Of a stretch of DNA of 64,000 nucleotides, positions 50,765 through 60,929 are shown piece by piece. The position numbers and the translations under genes are program-made. The DNA comes from Halorientalis persicus. GTDB lineage: Archaea; Halobacteriota; Halobacteria; Halobacteriales; Haloarculaceae. The stretch spans positions 1 through 64,000 of the forward strand of contig NZ_FOCX01000005.1 of assembly GCF_900110215.1 (NCBI RefSeq), given 5' to 3'. Position 1 is the first letter of the stretch. Every line of letters starts with the position of its first letter. The notes beneath the pieces were generated by a model. The model did not search any database and had not been told where the DNA came from. It saw only the letters and a list, made by a program, of their open reading frames with translations.

Positions 50765-51738
50765 CACTCGTGGCCCGACACCGGAACGGGTTCGTAGGGC
50801 TCTTCGAGCCACTCGACGTCGCTGTCCGCGAGGTCGATGTCGAGTGCCTCGACGGCCTGTTCGAGGTGTTCGATACTCGTCGTGCCGATGATCGGCGCGT
50901 CCACCACGTCCTTGTCCAGCACCCACGCGAGCGCGATCTGGGCCATCGTGGCGTCGTACTCGTCGGCCAGTTCCTGCACCCGGCGGTTGATCTCCGGCCC
51001 GCCGCCCTCCATGTAGGGGTGTTCGTACAGGTACTCCTCGCTCTCCCCGCGGGCGGTCGCGTCCACGTCCTCGTGGGGTCGCGTGAGATACCCCCGCGCC
51101 ATCGGACTCCACGGGATGACGCCGATGCCCTCTTTCTCACAGTAGGGGAGCATCTCGCGTTCCTCCTCGCGATAGACGAGGTTGTAGTGGTTCTGCATGG
51201 TGGCGAACCGGTCGAGGCCGAGGCGGTCGCTCGTGTGCAGGGCGTCGGCGAACTGGTGGACCCACATGGAACTCCCCCCGATGTACCGGGTCTTCCCGCG
51301 CCGCACCGCGTCGTCGAGCGCGCGCAGGGTCTCCTCGATGGGCGTGTCGTAGTCCCAGCGGTGGATCTGGTAGAGGTCCACCGTGTCCATCCCCAGCCGC
51401 TCCAGCGAGGCGTCCAGTTCCTGCTCGACGGTCTTCCGGGAGAGGCCCCCCGAATTCGGGTCGTCCTCGTCCATCTGGAAGAAGACCTTCGTGGCGACCA
51501 CGTTCTCCTCGCGACGGCCCGCCAGCGCGTCGCCGAGAACGCGCTCGGACTCGCCCGTCGAGTACATATTTGCCGTGTCGAAGAAGTTGATCCCGAGGTC
51601 GATGGCGCGGTCGATGATCTCGTGGGATTCGTCGTCTTCGAGGACCCACTCGCGCCAGTCCGGATCGCCGAAACTCATACAGCCCAGACAGAGCCGGCTG
51701 ACCTCCATCCCCGTCGAGCCGAGGGTCGTGTACTCCAT
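50764..51738 (-). CDS. Aldo/keto reductase
   Basis: NADPH-dependent oxidoreductase with the (beta/alpha)8 barrel. The 324-residue protein has the tetrad in FFDTANMYSTGES (Asp, Tyr), VATKVFF (Lys) and YQIHRWD (His), and GTTSIEHLEQ at the cofactor-phosphate end. Substrate unknown. Translation is coupled to the dehalogenase-like hydrolase downstream, hinting that the two act in one small-molecule pathway. Confidence 0.92.
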   Translation of the reverse strand: MEYTTLGSTGMEVSRLCLGCMSFGDPDWREWVLEDDESHEIIDRAIDLGINFFDTANMYSTGESERVLGDALAGRREENVVATKVFFQMDEDDPNSGGLSRKTVEQELDASLERLGMDTVDLYQIHRWDYDTPIEETLRALDDAVRRGKTRYIGGSSMWVHQFADALHTSDRLGLDRFATMQNHYNLVYREEEREMLPYCEKEGIGVIPWSPMARGYLTRPHEDVDATARGESEEYLYEHPYMEGGGPEINRRVQELADEYDATMAQIALAWVLDKDVVDAPIIGTTSIEHLEQAVEALDIDLADSDVEWLEEPYEPVPVSGHE

Positions 51739-51800
51739 GGCGGGCGGTCGGGCGGCGGGTGGAAAAAGCTACCTCGACGCGGTGGCGTCGAGCCGGCAAC

Positions 51801-52856
51801 TCACAGGCTCTCCACGTCCAGCCCGCGCGTGTACCGCCGGGCCAGTCCGTACAGCCCGACGGCGACTGCGACGTACACGACGACCAGTACGTAGGTCGTC
51901 GTGGTCGCGCTGTCGACGGCCAGTTTCGCCACCGTCGTCGCGGGGTGTTCGGGCAGGAACACCGCGGAGGCGAACAGCGCGAGCACGCCGATGGAGTAGA
52001 GCAACTGCGCGCTCTTGCGCTCACCCATCACCAGTCCGAGCGTCACGCCGACCACGACGACGATGGCGGCCATCGCGCCGACGGTGACGAGCAAGAGCGG
52101 GACGTTCGAGACGGTGATGCCGTTGAACGAGAGCAGGACGATCCACATGAGCGCCTGCACGGGCGCGAGGACAGCCATGGCGGCGGCCTTGCCGTCGACG
52201 ATGTCCACCAGATCGACGGGCGCGACCCGGAGCAGGTCGAGCGTGCCGCGTTCGATCTCCTCGGTGATCGCGTCGACGGCGACGGAGCCGCTGATGAACG
52301 GTGGGAGGAACAGCAAGAGGGGCAGGAGGATGGTGTACGTGAACCCGAAGTACGGGCTGGCCGACACCTCGCCGGGCAGGGGGACCGGCGGATCGTCGAG
52401 GAACGCCGCACGAATGTCGCGTTGCTGGCGTTCGAGGGTCTGGAGGACCTCTCGCAACTGGACGACGACCAGTGTCGTCCGGATGCTCCCCTCCGGTGCG
52501 GTGGCCTGGACGGAGATGCGGCTATCCGGCTGTCTCGTCGCGATCATCACCGCGTCGACCGCGCCGTTCTGGAACCCCTCGAAGGCGGTGGCGTTGCTCC
52601 GGTACTGGACCGCCTCCGCGCCCTCGGTGTCCTCGATGGCGCGCAAGAGACTCTCGTTTGCCTCGCCCGTGACACCGATGTCGACTTCGCCCTGGGCGCT
52701 TGCCCCGGGGTCGTACAGCGAGGTCAGCCCGACGACGAGGAACGACGAGAACGCCGCCACGAACAGCTGGATGAGCAGGGCGAGGACGATGGTCTTCTCC
52801 CGGGACAGCGAGGCCAGGTCGCGTCGCGCGATGGCGACGCGTGGATCAGAAACCAC
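51801..52856 (-). CDS. ABC-2 type permease
   Basis: A 351-residue membrane protein of the ABC-2 exporter class. One N-terminal helix (IVLALLIQLFVAAFSSFLVVG) is followed by a large extracytoplasmic domain (about 50-175) and five C-terminal helices, with EEIERGTLDLLRVAPV as the typical cytoplasmic coupling segment. It overlaps the fused permease-protease gene by 11 bases and completes a three-gene export system. Confidence 0.9.
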   Translation of the reverse strand: MVSDPRVAIARRDLASLSREKTIVLALLIQLFVAAFSSFLVVGLTSLYDPGASAQGEVDIGVTGEANESLLRAIEDTEGAEAVQYRSNATAFEGFQNGAVDAVMIATRQPDSRISVQATAPEGSIRTTLVVVQLREVLQTLERQQRDIRAAFLDDPPVPLPGEVSASPYFGFTYTILLPLLLFLPPFISGSVAVDAITEEIERGTLDLLRVAPVDLVDIVDGKAAAMAVLAPVQALMWIVLLSFNGITVSNVPLLLVTVGAMAAIVVVVGVTLGLVMGERKSAQLLYSIGVLALFASAVFLPEHPATTVAKLAVDSATTTTYVLVVVYVAVAVGLYGLARRYTRGLDVESL

Positions 52857-54726
52857 CGATACTCACCACCGTGTAGTTGTAGGCGAAGTGAATCGCCATG
52901 GCTACGACCACCGCCGCGAGGTAGGCGCGCCTGTTCCGGCTGGCTCCGACCGCCGAGATCGCGGCGGTGACGACGTGCAGGGCCAACGGTGCCAGCAGGA
53001 ACCCGATGGCGATCGGAATCGACGGGACGCCCGTCGCCGTCCCGGTGGCGATCAGTCCCTCCACGACCTCGCTCGGCAGTCCGACGAGCTGGGCCAGCAG
53101 CATGATCTTCTCGCCGAGGAAAAAGCCGATCCCCGAGAACGCGCCGACGACCACGGCGGGCCAGAGGCCCGCCTCGAACCGGTCGTGGGCGTAGCCGGCG
53201 TAGACGTGTAGCGACTTGGCGAACTCCTCGACGACGACGACCACGACGAGCATCGTCGGGATCGACAGCGCGTCCGGGATGGCGAACAGCGCCGCGACGC
53301 CGACGAGTTCGGTGACGAACACGAACGGCAGGAGGATCGCGGTGACCGCCGCCACGGACCACTTGCCGTGGACCCGTGCTGCCAGCGCGTCGAGCGCCTT
53401 CAGCGGGATCGACCGCTGGGTGAACATATCCTCCTCGCGGTAGATGCCTGCCCCGAGCCCGAAGAATACCCCCGCGGTGAGCAGGGGCGGGACCAGGGAG
53501 AACGCGAACTCGCCGAGGCCGATGGCCTGGCCCTGCAGGTTGCGGACGACGATGGTCAGCGGCGAGATGAGCGCGACCGCGCCCACGTCGGTGAAGATCG
53601 CGGGCACGAAGGCGTAGGTCGTCAGCGACACCGTCACCGTCACCGTCACGAACGTCAACTCCTTGAACGACCGGGCGAACATCGCGCCCAGGAAGGTCGC
53701 CCCCAGGAAGAGCAGGGCGATGGGCGTGACGGCCAGCACCGAGATACCCACGGAGACGGGATCGACCGCCGGCAACTCCAGTGCGGCGGCGATCACCGCG
53801 GCGATACCGATGGCCCCAGTCAGGTACGGCAGCGTCTTCCCGCCGATGATGTCGAACCGCGAGACGGGCGCGACCAACAGGAGTTCGCCACGGCGGTTGA
53901 GCCGCTCCGAGACCATCGTGCTCCCGTAGGCCTGGATGATGAAGTTCAGCGGGAGGACGAACAGGAACGCGAGCACGAGCGACTGGAAGGGGAAGGGTGG
54001 CGAGATGTCCGCCGGCGTCCCGGAGGTGTTGCCGCCGGCGAGCTGGCCGGCGATACCGCCGACGCCGCCCGTGCCACCGGCCACGTCGTCGATGTTCTCC
54101 CCGCCACCGCCGCCGGCCGTCCCGTCGTTCCCGTTGCCGTCGGTCCCGCTGCCGTCGTCCGTTCCGGTACCGCCCTCGTCACCGCCGCCGCTACCGTCGC
54201 CATCACCGCCGTCGGTGCCGTCACCGGTTCCCTCGTCGTCGGCGGTCTGGTCTTGCCCGTCGCCCGTCGAGATGACCTCACGGACCTGCGTGCGCTCGGT
54301 GTAGCCCAGCGAGACGCGGACGGGGAACGCGGCCGACTGGTTCGATTCCTGGCGCATCTGACGGTTGTTGTACGCTCTGACCGACGAACGCAACTCCGTC
54401 TGTGCCGCTGCGGCTTTCGGCGTGGGTGCGGCGTCTATCGCCAGCCTGTCGATCCGCAGTTCGATCTCCTCGCCGAGGTCGGCCTGGGGATCCCTGACGG
54501 CGAACGTGGGGTCCTCGCGGACCACGTCGTAGTACGCACTCTCGTTCGTGATGCCGACGCGGTAGATGCCGCTGTCGACGGCCACGCCCGAGGTTGCCGC
54601 GTAGGGGGTGGCGATCCCAACGGCCAGCAGGGCCAGCGCACCGACGACGATGGTCCGGCGGTCGACACCGCCCGCGTTCTTGGTCACTTCCCAGCGCGCG
54701 ATCCGCAGGAGCTTCCGGGGATTCAC
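52846..54726 (-). CDS. ABC-2 permease fused to a PrsW-like intramembrane protease
   Basis: A 626-residue two-part protein. The first part (about 1-430) is an ABC-2 permease: N-terminal helix, an extracytoplasmic domain containing an extreme Gly/Asp/Thr low-complexity stretch (about 155-215), six helices and the coupling segment SERLNRRGELLLVAPV. The second part (about 440-626) has PrsW-type motifs: EEFAK (500-504, the ExxxK core), F535-FLG-E539 and H613-FAY-N617. The usual final aspartate is replaced by asparagine. PrsW and related proteases cleave membrane anti-sigma factors or prenylated proteins. Such a fusion suggests the exporter is coupled to processing of its substrate. Confidence 0.82.
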   Translation of the reverse strand: MNPRKLLRIARWEVTKNAGGVDRRTIVVGALALLAVGIATPYAATSGVAVDSGIYRVGITNESAYYDVVREDPTFAVRDPQADLGEEIELRIDRLAIDAAPTPKAAAAQTELRSSVRAYNNRQMRQESNQSAAFPVRVSLGYTERTQVREVISTGDGQDQTADDEGTGDGTDGGDGDGSGGGDEGGTGTDDGSGTDGNGNDGTAGGGGGENIDDVAGGTGGVGGIAGQLAGGNTSGTPADISPPFPFQSLVLAFLFVLPLNFIIQAYGSTMVSERLNRRGELLLVAPVSRFDIIGGKTLPYLTGAIGIAAVIAAALELPAVDPVSVGISVLAVTPIALLFLGATFLGAMFARSFKELTFVTVTVTVSLTTYAFVPAIFTDVGAVALISPLTIVVRNLQGQAIGLGEFAFSLVPPLLTAGVFFGLGAGIYREEDMFTQRSIPLKALDALAARVHGKWSVAAVTAILLPFVFVTELVGVAALFAIPDALSIPTMLVVVVVVEEFAKSLHVYAGYAHDRFEAGLWPAVVVGAFSGIGFFLGEKIMLLAQLVGLPSEVVEGLIATGTATGVPSIPIAIGFLLAPLALHVVTAAISAVGASRNRRAYLAAVVVAMAIHFAYNYTVVSIGGF

Positions 54727-55598
54727 GTTGTGGCCCCCGACTCGGCCAGATCGAGGAACACCTCCTCGAGGCTGGACTCCTCGGTCCGAATGTCGACCAC
54801 CGACCCGTCGGCGGCCTGGGCGTCGGCGCGAATCCGCTCGACGCCCTCCATGGAGTCGACGACGCTCCGATAGCGCCCGTTCTCCTGGACACTGCCGGGT
54901 ACTTCGACGGTGGTGAAGACGTGATACTCTGTCTCGCCGTGTTCGGCTCGGAGGTCCTCGAGGGCCCCCTGTGCGACGACACGGCCCTCGTTCATGATGG
55001 CGATCCGGTCACAGATACTCTCGACGTGATAGAGGTTGTGCGCGCTGAACACGATGGTCTTGCCCTGCTCGGCCAGATCGCTGGTGAAGTCGATGACGTA
55101 GTTCGTAGTGAGGGGATCCAGGCCGCTGGCGGGTTCGTCGTAGATCAACACGTCGGGGTCGTTGATGAGCGACCGCGCGATGGCGACCTTCCGTTTCATC
55201 CCCTTGGACATATCGCCCAGCTGGCGGTCGCGGTGTTCGAGGTCGAGTTCGTCGAGCGTGTCGTGGATGCGCCGGTCGGCCACGCCGTCGGCCACGTCGT
55301 AGAGGTCGGCGAAAAAGTGCAGGTACGAGAGCGGCGTCATCTCCTCGTACAGCGGCGATTCTTCGGGTAGAAAGCCGAGCTTTCGGCGCATCTCGGTGGT
55401 CCCAGCGTCGTGGCCGGCGACAGACACGTCGCCCGCGGTCGGTTCCAGGAGGCCGGCCAGCATCTTCAGCGTCGTCGTCTTGCCGGCACCGTTCGGGCCG
55501 ATGATCCCGTACACTTCGCCCGTATCCACCGAGAACGTACTTCCCTCGACGGCGGTGAACCCGCCGTACTCCTTGCGCAGGTCCCGGACCTCGATCAT
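54723..55598 (-). CDS. ABC transporter ATP-binding protein
   Basis: A 291-residue ATPase driving the two downstream permeases. Walker A GPNGAGKTTT, Q-loop region FLPEESPLYEEM, signature MSKGMKRKVAIA, Walker B VLIYDEPASGLDP and the H-loop FSAHNL are all present. The C-terminal 70 residues form the regulatory domain common in NatA-type exporters. Four-base overlap with the next gene marks one operon. Start ATG 55598. Confidence 0.95.
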   Translation of the reverse strand: MIEVRDLRKEYGGFTAVEGSTFSVDTGEVYGIIGPNGAGKTTTLKMLAGLLEPTAGDVSVAGHDAGTTEMRRKLGFLPEESPLYEEMTPLSYLHFFADLYDVADGVADRRIHDTLDELDLEHRDRQLGDMSKGMKRKVAIARSLINDPDVLIYDEPASGLDPLTTNYVIDFTSDLAEQGKTIVFSAHNLYHVESICDRIAIMNEGRVVAQGALEDLRAEHGETEYHVFTTVEVPGSVQENGRYRSVVDSMEGVERIRADAQAADGSVVDIRTEESSLEEVFLDLAESGATT

Positions 55599-55691
55599 TC
55601 CTCTGGCCGTAAGCAAGCGGACACTGTATAACTTGGCACCCGATTATCAGTGGCTGGAAAGCGTTTTGCCCGTGGCGGCCTCCCATCCGGT

Positions 55692-56114
55692 ATGCTCGGC
55701 CGTGAGTTCGGCGACGTGCGTGTCGGCATCGAGCGGACGCCCGATGGGCGACGGCTCTGTGTGAGCCGGGAGATCGACGCGCCCGCCGAAGTTCTGTGGG
55801 ACTTCCTGACCGACACCGAACGCTGGCCGGCGTGGGGGCCGTCGGTCCGGGCCGTCGACTGCGACACCCGCCAGATCGCCGCCGGCACGACCGGCCGGGT
55901 CGAGACGGTCGGTGGGCTCTGGGTTCCGTTCGAGATCACGAGCTGTCGGGACGGGCGATGGACCTGGCGGGTGGCGAAAATTCCGGCGACCGGACACCGT
56001 GTGGAGGGCGACCGACCCTGTCGGGTCGTGTTCGAGATTCCGGTGCTGGCCGGCGGGTACGCGCCGGTGTGTGCGCGGGCCCTGCAGGACCTGGCACGGC
56101 TAGCCGAGGCGTAA
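55692..56114 (+). CDS. SRPBCC (START-like) ligand-binding protein
   Basis: A 140-residue protein of the polyketide cyclase/dehydrase-like fold. CVSREIDAPAEVLWDFLTDTERWPAWGP is the classic start of the family. The fold has a deep hydrophobic cavity; the ligand is unknown. It is divergent from the ABC exporter operon. Confidence 0.87.
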   Translation: MLGREFGDVRVGIERTPDGRRLCVSREIDAPAEVLWDFLTDTERWPAWGPSVRAVDCDTRQIAAGTTGRVETVGGLWVPFEITSCRDGRWTWRVAKIPATGHRVEGDRPCRVVFEIPVLAGGYAPVCARALQDLARLAEA

Positions 56115-56134
56115 ACCGCAGAACTGCGAGTGAA

Positions 56135-56371
56135 TTACTGTTTCGCGACGCGTGCGTTCGCTACCTGATGTATGTCCTCGCCGATACCCTCGCCGTCGCA
56201 GTCCTCGGTCGGGCAGCGATAGTGCCACCCGTCTGTCGTCGCCGACCGCTCTGTAAAGCGTTCGCCACAGTTGTCACAGAACAACTGGCCCTCGGAACAC
56301 GTGTCTCGGTGGAGGTCGAGTTCGAGTTCCGTAGCGAACGTCCGCTTGCAGTTCCTGCAGGTGTGAGCCAT
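56135..56371 (-). CDS. Small haloarchaeal zinc-finger protein
   Basis: A 78-residue protein. The N-terminus is a C2H2-type finger (CRNCKRTFATELELDLHRDTC), followed by CDNCGERF and a further CPTEDC. Probably two zinc sites. This type is conserved in haloarchaea with unknown function. Leaderless: TATA box about 27 nt upstream. Confidence 0.85.
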   Translation of the reverse strand: MAHTCRNCKRTFATELELDLHRDTCSEGQLFCDNCGERFTERSATTDGWHYRCPTEDCDGEGIGEDIHQVANARVAKQ

Positions 56372-56393
56372 ACTAGACACAATTCGAATCGAA

Positions 56394-56402
56394 CCTTATA
56401 TC
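56394..56402 (-). promoter_or_regulatory. TATA box of the small zinc-finger gene
   Basis: On the minus strand GATATAAGG is centred about 27 nt before ATG 56371. TTCGA-A-TCGAA, an inverted repeat around one base, lies between it and the start. Confidence 0.6.
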
Positions 56403-56567
56403 TGCACCGGAACGTTCATGCCGCCGGATTCGAGCGGAACGATCCGTTCCAATCCACAGGAGGCGTGGGGACGGCCCAGGCGAGGGTTCCCACAGGGTGA
56501 TTCTCAGGCCGTTGAACGGGGGGACAACAGGACACTACGATACGGTATGCACTGCTTTACTGTCGAC

Positions 56568-58796
56568 TCAGTGGTCGCTCCAGTCGATGCCGCCGATCTC
56601 GAACCGGGCACCGCCGGACGACTCGCTTCGGTCGTTCGCCGAGCCACCGCCTGCGCCGTTCGATCCGTCGGTGACCCGGAGCGTCCAGTCGTGGGCCTCG
56701 GCGATATCCTTCACGATCACCAGCCCGAGGCCAGTCCCTTCGTCGGACGTGGAGTAGCCCGAATCGAACACGTGGTCGCGCTCCGACTCGGGAATACCTG
56801 GGCCGTCGTCCTCGACGTAAAAGCCCGACACCCCGTGCCCGCCGTCGGCGACGCTTTCGGGATCACTGATCGGGCCGACGGTGACGCTGACAGTCTCGCC
56901 ACCGTGTTCGACCGCGTTGCGGAAGAGGTTCTCGAGCAGTGACGCCAGCCTGGCGCTGTCGGCCGGGAGCGTCCCGAGGTCGCCGTCGAGGTGCAACGAC
57001 GCCTCGTAGGTCTCGACGTTCTTCCAGGCGCGCCGGACCGCCGACTCCAGGTCGATGGGTTCGGTCTCGCCGACGGTCTGGCCGTCCCGGGCCAGCGTCA
57101 GGAGGTCGTCGATCATCCGCTCCATCCGGAGCGCGGACCGTTCGATGGCGTCGAGGTGTTCCTCGCCCGGGCGGTCGCGCGCGATGTCGACCCGCCCGAG
57201 GATGACGTTCAGTGGGTTCCGGAGGTCGTGGGAGACGACGCTGGCGAACCGGTCGAGCCGTTCGTTCTGCCGGCGCAACTGCTGTTCCCGTTCCTTCCGC
57301 TGGGAGATGTCCCGGACGACGCCGGCGGTCCCGCGGAACTCCCCGTCGGACACGAGCAGCGCCATGTTGTCCTCGCAGGTGAGGTGCGTGCCGTCCTTCC
57401 CGATCGCCTCCATCTCGAAGGTCGCTCGCGTCCGTTCCTCGCTCTCTAGCAGTTCCCCGATGAGCTCCCGGGCCGTCTCCACGTCCTGCTGGCGCATCAC
57501 TTTGCCGACGAACTCGCCGAGCAGTTCCTCCTCCTCGTAACCGGTCACCGACAGCAAGGCGTCGTTGACGAACGTGATCTCACCCGTCTCGTCGAGCGTG
57601 TACACCGCGTCCCCGACGGCCTCGACGATGGTCTGGTACTGGACGAGTTCCTCCTCGCGGGCCAGGCGCTCGCTGATGTCCCGGGCGACGCCCGCGATGG
57701 CGTCGATCTCGCCGTCCTCGTCGGACAGCGGTGCACCCCGGAACTCGAAGGGGAGCAGTCGCCCGTCCTTGGTCCGGACTTCGGCCTCGATTACCGCGCT
57801 CCCGGTCGAGACGGCGTCCCGGACCTTCCGGACGGCCTCGTCGTAATACTCCTCGGGGAGCAGGTCGAACGCACGCATCTCGTCGAGTTCCTCGTCCGTG
57901 TAGCCGGTCACTGCACAGAGCTGGTCGTTCCAGCGCAGCAGGTCTCCCTCCAGCGAGAACACGAAGATCACGTCCTCGAGTGTGTCCAGAATCGTCTCGA
58001 TGAACTCCTTTTTTTCGGCGAGTTCCCGCTCCTGTCGGCGGCGCTCGGTCACGTCCCGGACCGACCCCAGCACGGCCGCCTCACCGTCGTAGGTCGTCGT
58101 CTGGACGGAAAACTCCAGGTGGCGGATCTCGCCGTCGTTGCGAACCACTCTGGCCTCGTACGTGTTGGGTGCCGACTCGCCCGGGTCACGACGCCGCTCA
58201 CCGACTTCTTTCACCCACTCGCGGTCGTCCGGGTGGAGCAGGTCCCAAATCTCCATCTCGTACAGCTGTTCGGGCTCGTAGCCGGTGATCTCCGCGATCC
58301 GCTCGTTGACGAACAGGAAACTGTCGTCCTGATAGATGTAGATGCCGTCGTGACTGCGCTCGACCAGCGTCCGGTACCGCTGTTCGCTCTCGCGCAGGGC
58401 CTGCTCGCTCTCGTAGGCGTCCACGCCGTCCTCGATCGCTGTGGCCAATCTGACCGCCGGGTCGTCGCCGTCACGCCTGACGTAGTCGGTCACGCCCGCA
58501 CTGATGGCCTCGCTGGCCACCCGGTCGTCGGACTGCTCGGTGACCATGATGACCGGAAAGTTCGGGTACTCGGCTCGAATCTCCTCGATCAGCGTCACCC
58601 CGTCAGTGTCCGGAAGGCGATAGGTCGTGACGAGACAGTCGGCCGCAGCCACCTGCGAGCGGGCCTCGTCACCTGTCGCGACGGTCTCGACAGCGGCCGC
58701 TCCCGACGCGGAAACCAGGGACGCGGACCGATTCAACAATCGGCCGTCGATCCCGACGCCGACGACCGAGAGCGACGCCGCAGACGAGGCTGTCAT
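56568..58796 (-). CDS. Hybrid sensor histidine kinase with three PAS domains
   Basis: A 742-residue soluble signalling protein. Order: a receiver-like domain (about 1-130), three PAS domains (about 140-255, 265-385, 390-510), a HisKA domain with the phospho-acceptor H523 in [12 protein letters not shown], and an ATPase domain with LFRNAVEHG and [22 protein letters not shown]. In the receiver the expected phospho-acceptor Asp is replaced by Thr ([12 protein letters not shown]58), so it probably cannot be phosphorylated. No membrane helix, so the ligand is cytoplasmic. ATG 58796 fits a TATA-like element 28 nt upstream. Confidence 0.9.
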   Translation of the reverse strand: MTASSAASLSVVGVGIDGRLLNRSASLVSASGAAAVETVATGDEARSQVAAADCLVTTYRLPDTDGVTLIEEIRAEYPNFPVIMVTEQSDDRVASEAISAGVTDYVRRDGDDPAVRLATAIEDGVDAYESEQALRESEQRYRTLVERSHDGIYIYQDDSFLFVNERIAEITGYEPEQLYEMEIWDLLHPDDREWVKEVGERRRDPGESAPNTYEARVVRNDGEIRHLEFSVQTTTYDGEAAVLGSVRDVTERRRQERELAEKKEFIETILDTLEDVIFVFSLEGDLLRWNDQLCAVTGYTDEELDEMRAFDLLPEEYYDEAVRKVRDAVSTGSAVIEAEVRTKDGRLLPFEFRGAPLSDEDGEIDAIAGVARDISERLAREEELVQYQTIVEAVGDAVYTLDETGEITFVNDALLSVTGYEEEELLGEFVGKVMRQQDVETARELIGELLESEERTRATFEMEAIGKDGTHLTCEDNMALLVSDGEFRGTAGVVRDISQRKEREQQLRRQNERLDRFASVVSHDLRNPLNVILGRVDIARDRPGEEHLDAIERSALRMERMIDDLLTLARDGQTVGETEPIDLESAVRRAWKNVETYEASLHLDGDLGTLPADSARLASLLENLFRNAVEHGGETVSVTVGPISDPESVADGGHGVSGFYVEDDGPGIPESERDHVFDSGYSTSDEGTGLGLVIVKDIAEAHDWTLRVTDGSNGAGGGSANDRSESSGGARFEIGGIDWSDH

Positions 58797-58805
58797 TGTG
58801 CTTGG

Positions 58806-58827
58806 ATTGCTAACGCAATTGTTTAAT
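58806..58827 (-). promoter_or_regulatory. Promoter and inverted repeat of the sensor kinase gene
   Basis: A TATA-like ATTAAAC (58821-58827) is centred 28 nt before the ATG. ATTGC-TAAC-GCAAT (58806-58819) lies between it and the start, an operator-like position. Confidence 0.4.
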
Positions 58828-58917
58828 CTATCCCGTAAAACTATCGGAAGCTTCCTCGAACGGCCGGGAGCGCCGCCAGCCCGGCGGGTCCGGCGGGTGG
58901 GGCGGCAGACGTGACGG

Positions 58918-59787
58918 CTACAGGATGTTCTCGACGTGGTCGGCGACTTCCTCGGGCGTGTCACCGACGGGCGTGCCAGCGTTCTCCAGGGCGTCGATCT
59001 TCGACTGTGCGGTCCCGGTCCCGCTGCCGGAGACGATCGCACCGGCGTGGCCCATCCGCTTGCCCGGCGGGGCCGTCCGGCCGGCGATGAAGCCCACGAC
59101 AGGCGTGTCCATGTTCGCACCGATGTACCGGGCGGCGTCTTCCTCGTCCTCGCCGCCGATTTCACCGCACATGACGACCGCGTGGGTGTCGGGATCGGCC
59201 TCGAACAGTTCGAGGGCGTCGATGAAGTCCGTCCCGATGATCGGGTCGCCGCCGATGCCGATGGCGGTGGTCTGGCCGAGGCCGCGCTCGGTCAGGTTGT
59301 CGACGACCTGGTAGGTCAGGGTGCCCGACCGGGAGACCAGGCCGACGTTGCCCGACGAGAAGATGTTGCCCGGCAGGATGCCGAGTTTGGCGACGCCAGG
59401 GGTGATGACGCCGGGGCAGTTCGGGCCCACGAGGTGGGTGTCGGTCTCCTGCAGTTTGCGGTAGACCCTGCTCATGTCCTGGGTCGGGATGCCCTCGGTG
59501 ATGGCGACCACCAGATCGACCGGGGCGTCCAGCGCCTCGAAACAGGCGTCGGCCGCGAACGCGGGCGGCACGAACACGACGGCCGCGTTGGCGTCCTCCT
59601 CGCGGGCCGCGCGGTCGACGGTGTCGTAGACGGGCACGCCGGCGACCTCCTGGCCGCCCTTGCCCGGGACCGCACCGGCGACGACGTTCGTCCCGTACTC
59701 GAGCATCTGTTCGGTGTGGAACTTGCCTTCTCCGCCCGTGATGCCCTGCACCACGACGCGGGTGTCTTCGTCGACTAGTACACTCAT
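58918..59787 (-). CDS. sucD: Succinate-CoA ligase subunit alpha
   Basis: Part of the citric-acid-cycle enzyme that makes ATP or GTP from succinyl-CoA. The 289-residue protein binds CoA through [17 protein letters not shown] and carries the phosphohistidine region [16 protein letters not shown], with [11 protein letters not shown] before it. Overlaps sucC by four bases. Complete and of usual length. Confidence 0.97.
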   Translation of the reverse strand: MSVLVDEDTRVVVQGITGGEGKFHTEQMLEYGTNVVAGAVPGKGGQEVAGVPVYDTVDRAAREEDANAAVVFVPPAFAADACFEALDAPVDLVVAITEGIPTQDMSRVYRKLQETDTHLVGPNCPGVITPGVAKLGILPGNIFSSGNVGLVSRSGTLTYQVVDNLTERGLGQTTAIGIGGDPIIGTDFIDALELFEADPDTHAVVMCGEIGGEDEEDAARYIGANMDTPVVGFIAGRTAPPGKRMGHAGAIVSGSGTGTAQSKIDALENAGTPVGDTPEEVADHVENIL

Positions 59788-60929
59788 TGTGAGTCCTCCT
59801 CAGCGTATTCGACCGCACGCTGGACGGCGTCTTCCAGCGTCTTCTCGACGGTCACGAGGTCCGTGTTCAGAATCTCCATGCCTTCCTCGGCGTTGGTCCC
59901 GGCGAGTCGGACGACGACCCGCTTGGGGATCTCGTCGAAGGCCTCCAGTGCCTCGTTGATCCCCTGGGCGACCTCGTCACCGCGCGTGATCCCGCCGAAG
60001 ATGTTGAACACGACGGCGTCGACGTTCTCGTCGGAGAACACCATATCGAGGGCGTTCGTGACGCGTTCGGCCTTCGCACCGCCACCGATGTCGAGGAAGT
60101 TGGCGGGCTGGCCGCCGTAGTGGTCGACGAGGTCGAGCGTCGTCATCACGAGACCCGCGCCGTTGCCGATGATGCCGACGTTGCCGTCGAGGCGGACGTA
60201 GTCGAAGCCGTAGTCGTTGGCCTTGGCTTCGAGGTCGTCCTCGGCGGCCTCCTCCTGCATCTCGGCCAGTTCGGGCTGGCGGAACAGGGCGTCGCCGTCG
60301 ATGTTCATGACCGCGTCGGCGGCGATGACCTCGTCGTCTGCGGTGACCATCAGGGGGTTGATCTCGGCGTCCGAGCCGTCTTTCGCCTCCCAGAGGTCGT
60401 ACAGCGTCGTCAGAACGCTGGCCACGTCGTTCGCGACCGCTCGGTTGACCCCGGCGTCGAAGACGGCCTTGCGGGCCTGGTAGGGGTGCATCCCGAAGGC
60501 TGGGTCGACGTGTTCGCGGGCGATGGCGTCGGGGTCCTCGGCCGCGACTTCCTCGATGTTGACGCCGCCGCGTGTCGAGACCATGGCGACGGGCTTGCCC
60601 TCGCCGCGGTCCATCGTCACGCCGACGTACAACTCGTTGGTGAAGTCGACGGCCTCCTCGACCAGCACGCGGTCGACGTGGTAGCCTTTGAGGTCCATCC
60701 CGAGGATGTCCTCGGCGGCCTCGCGGGCCTCGTCGGCGTCGTCGACGAGCTTGATTCCGCCGGCTTTGCCGCGCCCGCCGACCTGTACCTGTGCCTTGAT
60801 CGCGACCGGATAGCCGATGCTCTCGGCCGCGTCGACCGCCTCGTCGACGGTCTCGGCGAGTTCCGCGTCGGGGGTGGGGATACCCGCCTCCGCGAAGACC
60901 CGTTTTGCCTGGTACTCGTGGAGCTTCAT
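59784..60929 (-). CDS. sucC: Succinate-CoA ligase subunit beta
   Basis: The ATP-grasp subunit of succinate-CoA ligase, 381 residues. [37 protein letters not shown], and the C-terminal [19 protein letters not shown] and [13 protein letters not shown] are the family marks. An upstream extension of 21 codons is open but a TATA-like ATTTAA at 60959-60964, about 32 nt before ATG 60929, supports this start. Operon sucC-sucD. Confidence 0.97.
   Translation of the reverse strand: MKLHEYQAKRVFAEAGIPTPDAELAETVDEAVDAAESIGYPVAIKAQVQVGGRGKAGGIKLVDDADEAREAAEDILGMDLKGYHVDRVLVEEAVDFTNELYVGVTMDRGEGKPVAMVSTRGGVNIEEVAAEDPDAIAREHVDPAFGMHPYQARKAVFDAGVNRAVANDVASVLTTLYDLWEAKDGSDAEINPLMVTADDEVIAADAVMNIDGDALFRQPELAEMQEEAAEDDLEAKANDYGFDYVRLDGNVGIIGNGAGLVMTTLDLVDHYGGQPANFLDIGGGAKAERVTNALDMVFSDENVDAVVFNIFGGITRGDEVAQGINEALEAFDEIPKRVVVRLAGTNAEEGMEILNTDLVTVEKTLEDAVQRAVEYAEEDSQ

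Noticed and set aside
49658-51112. 484-residue version of the dehalogenase-like hydrolase
   Set aside because: The N-terminal extension overlaps the aldo/keto reductase out of frame; ATG 50764 overlaps the reductase stop and begins the family.
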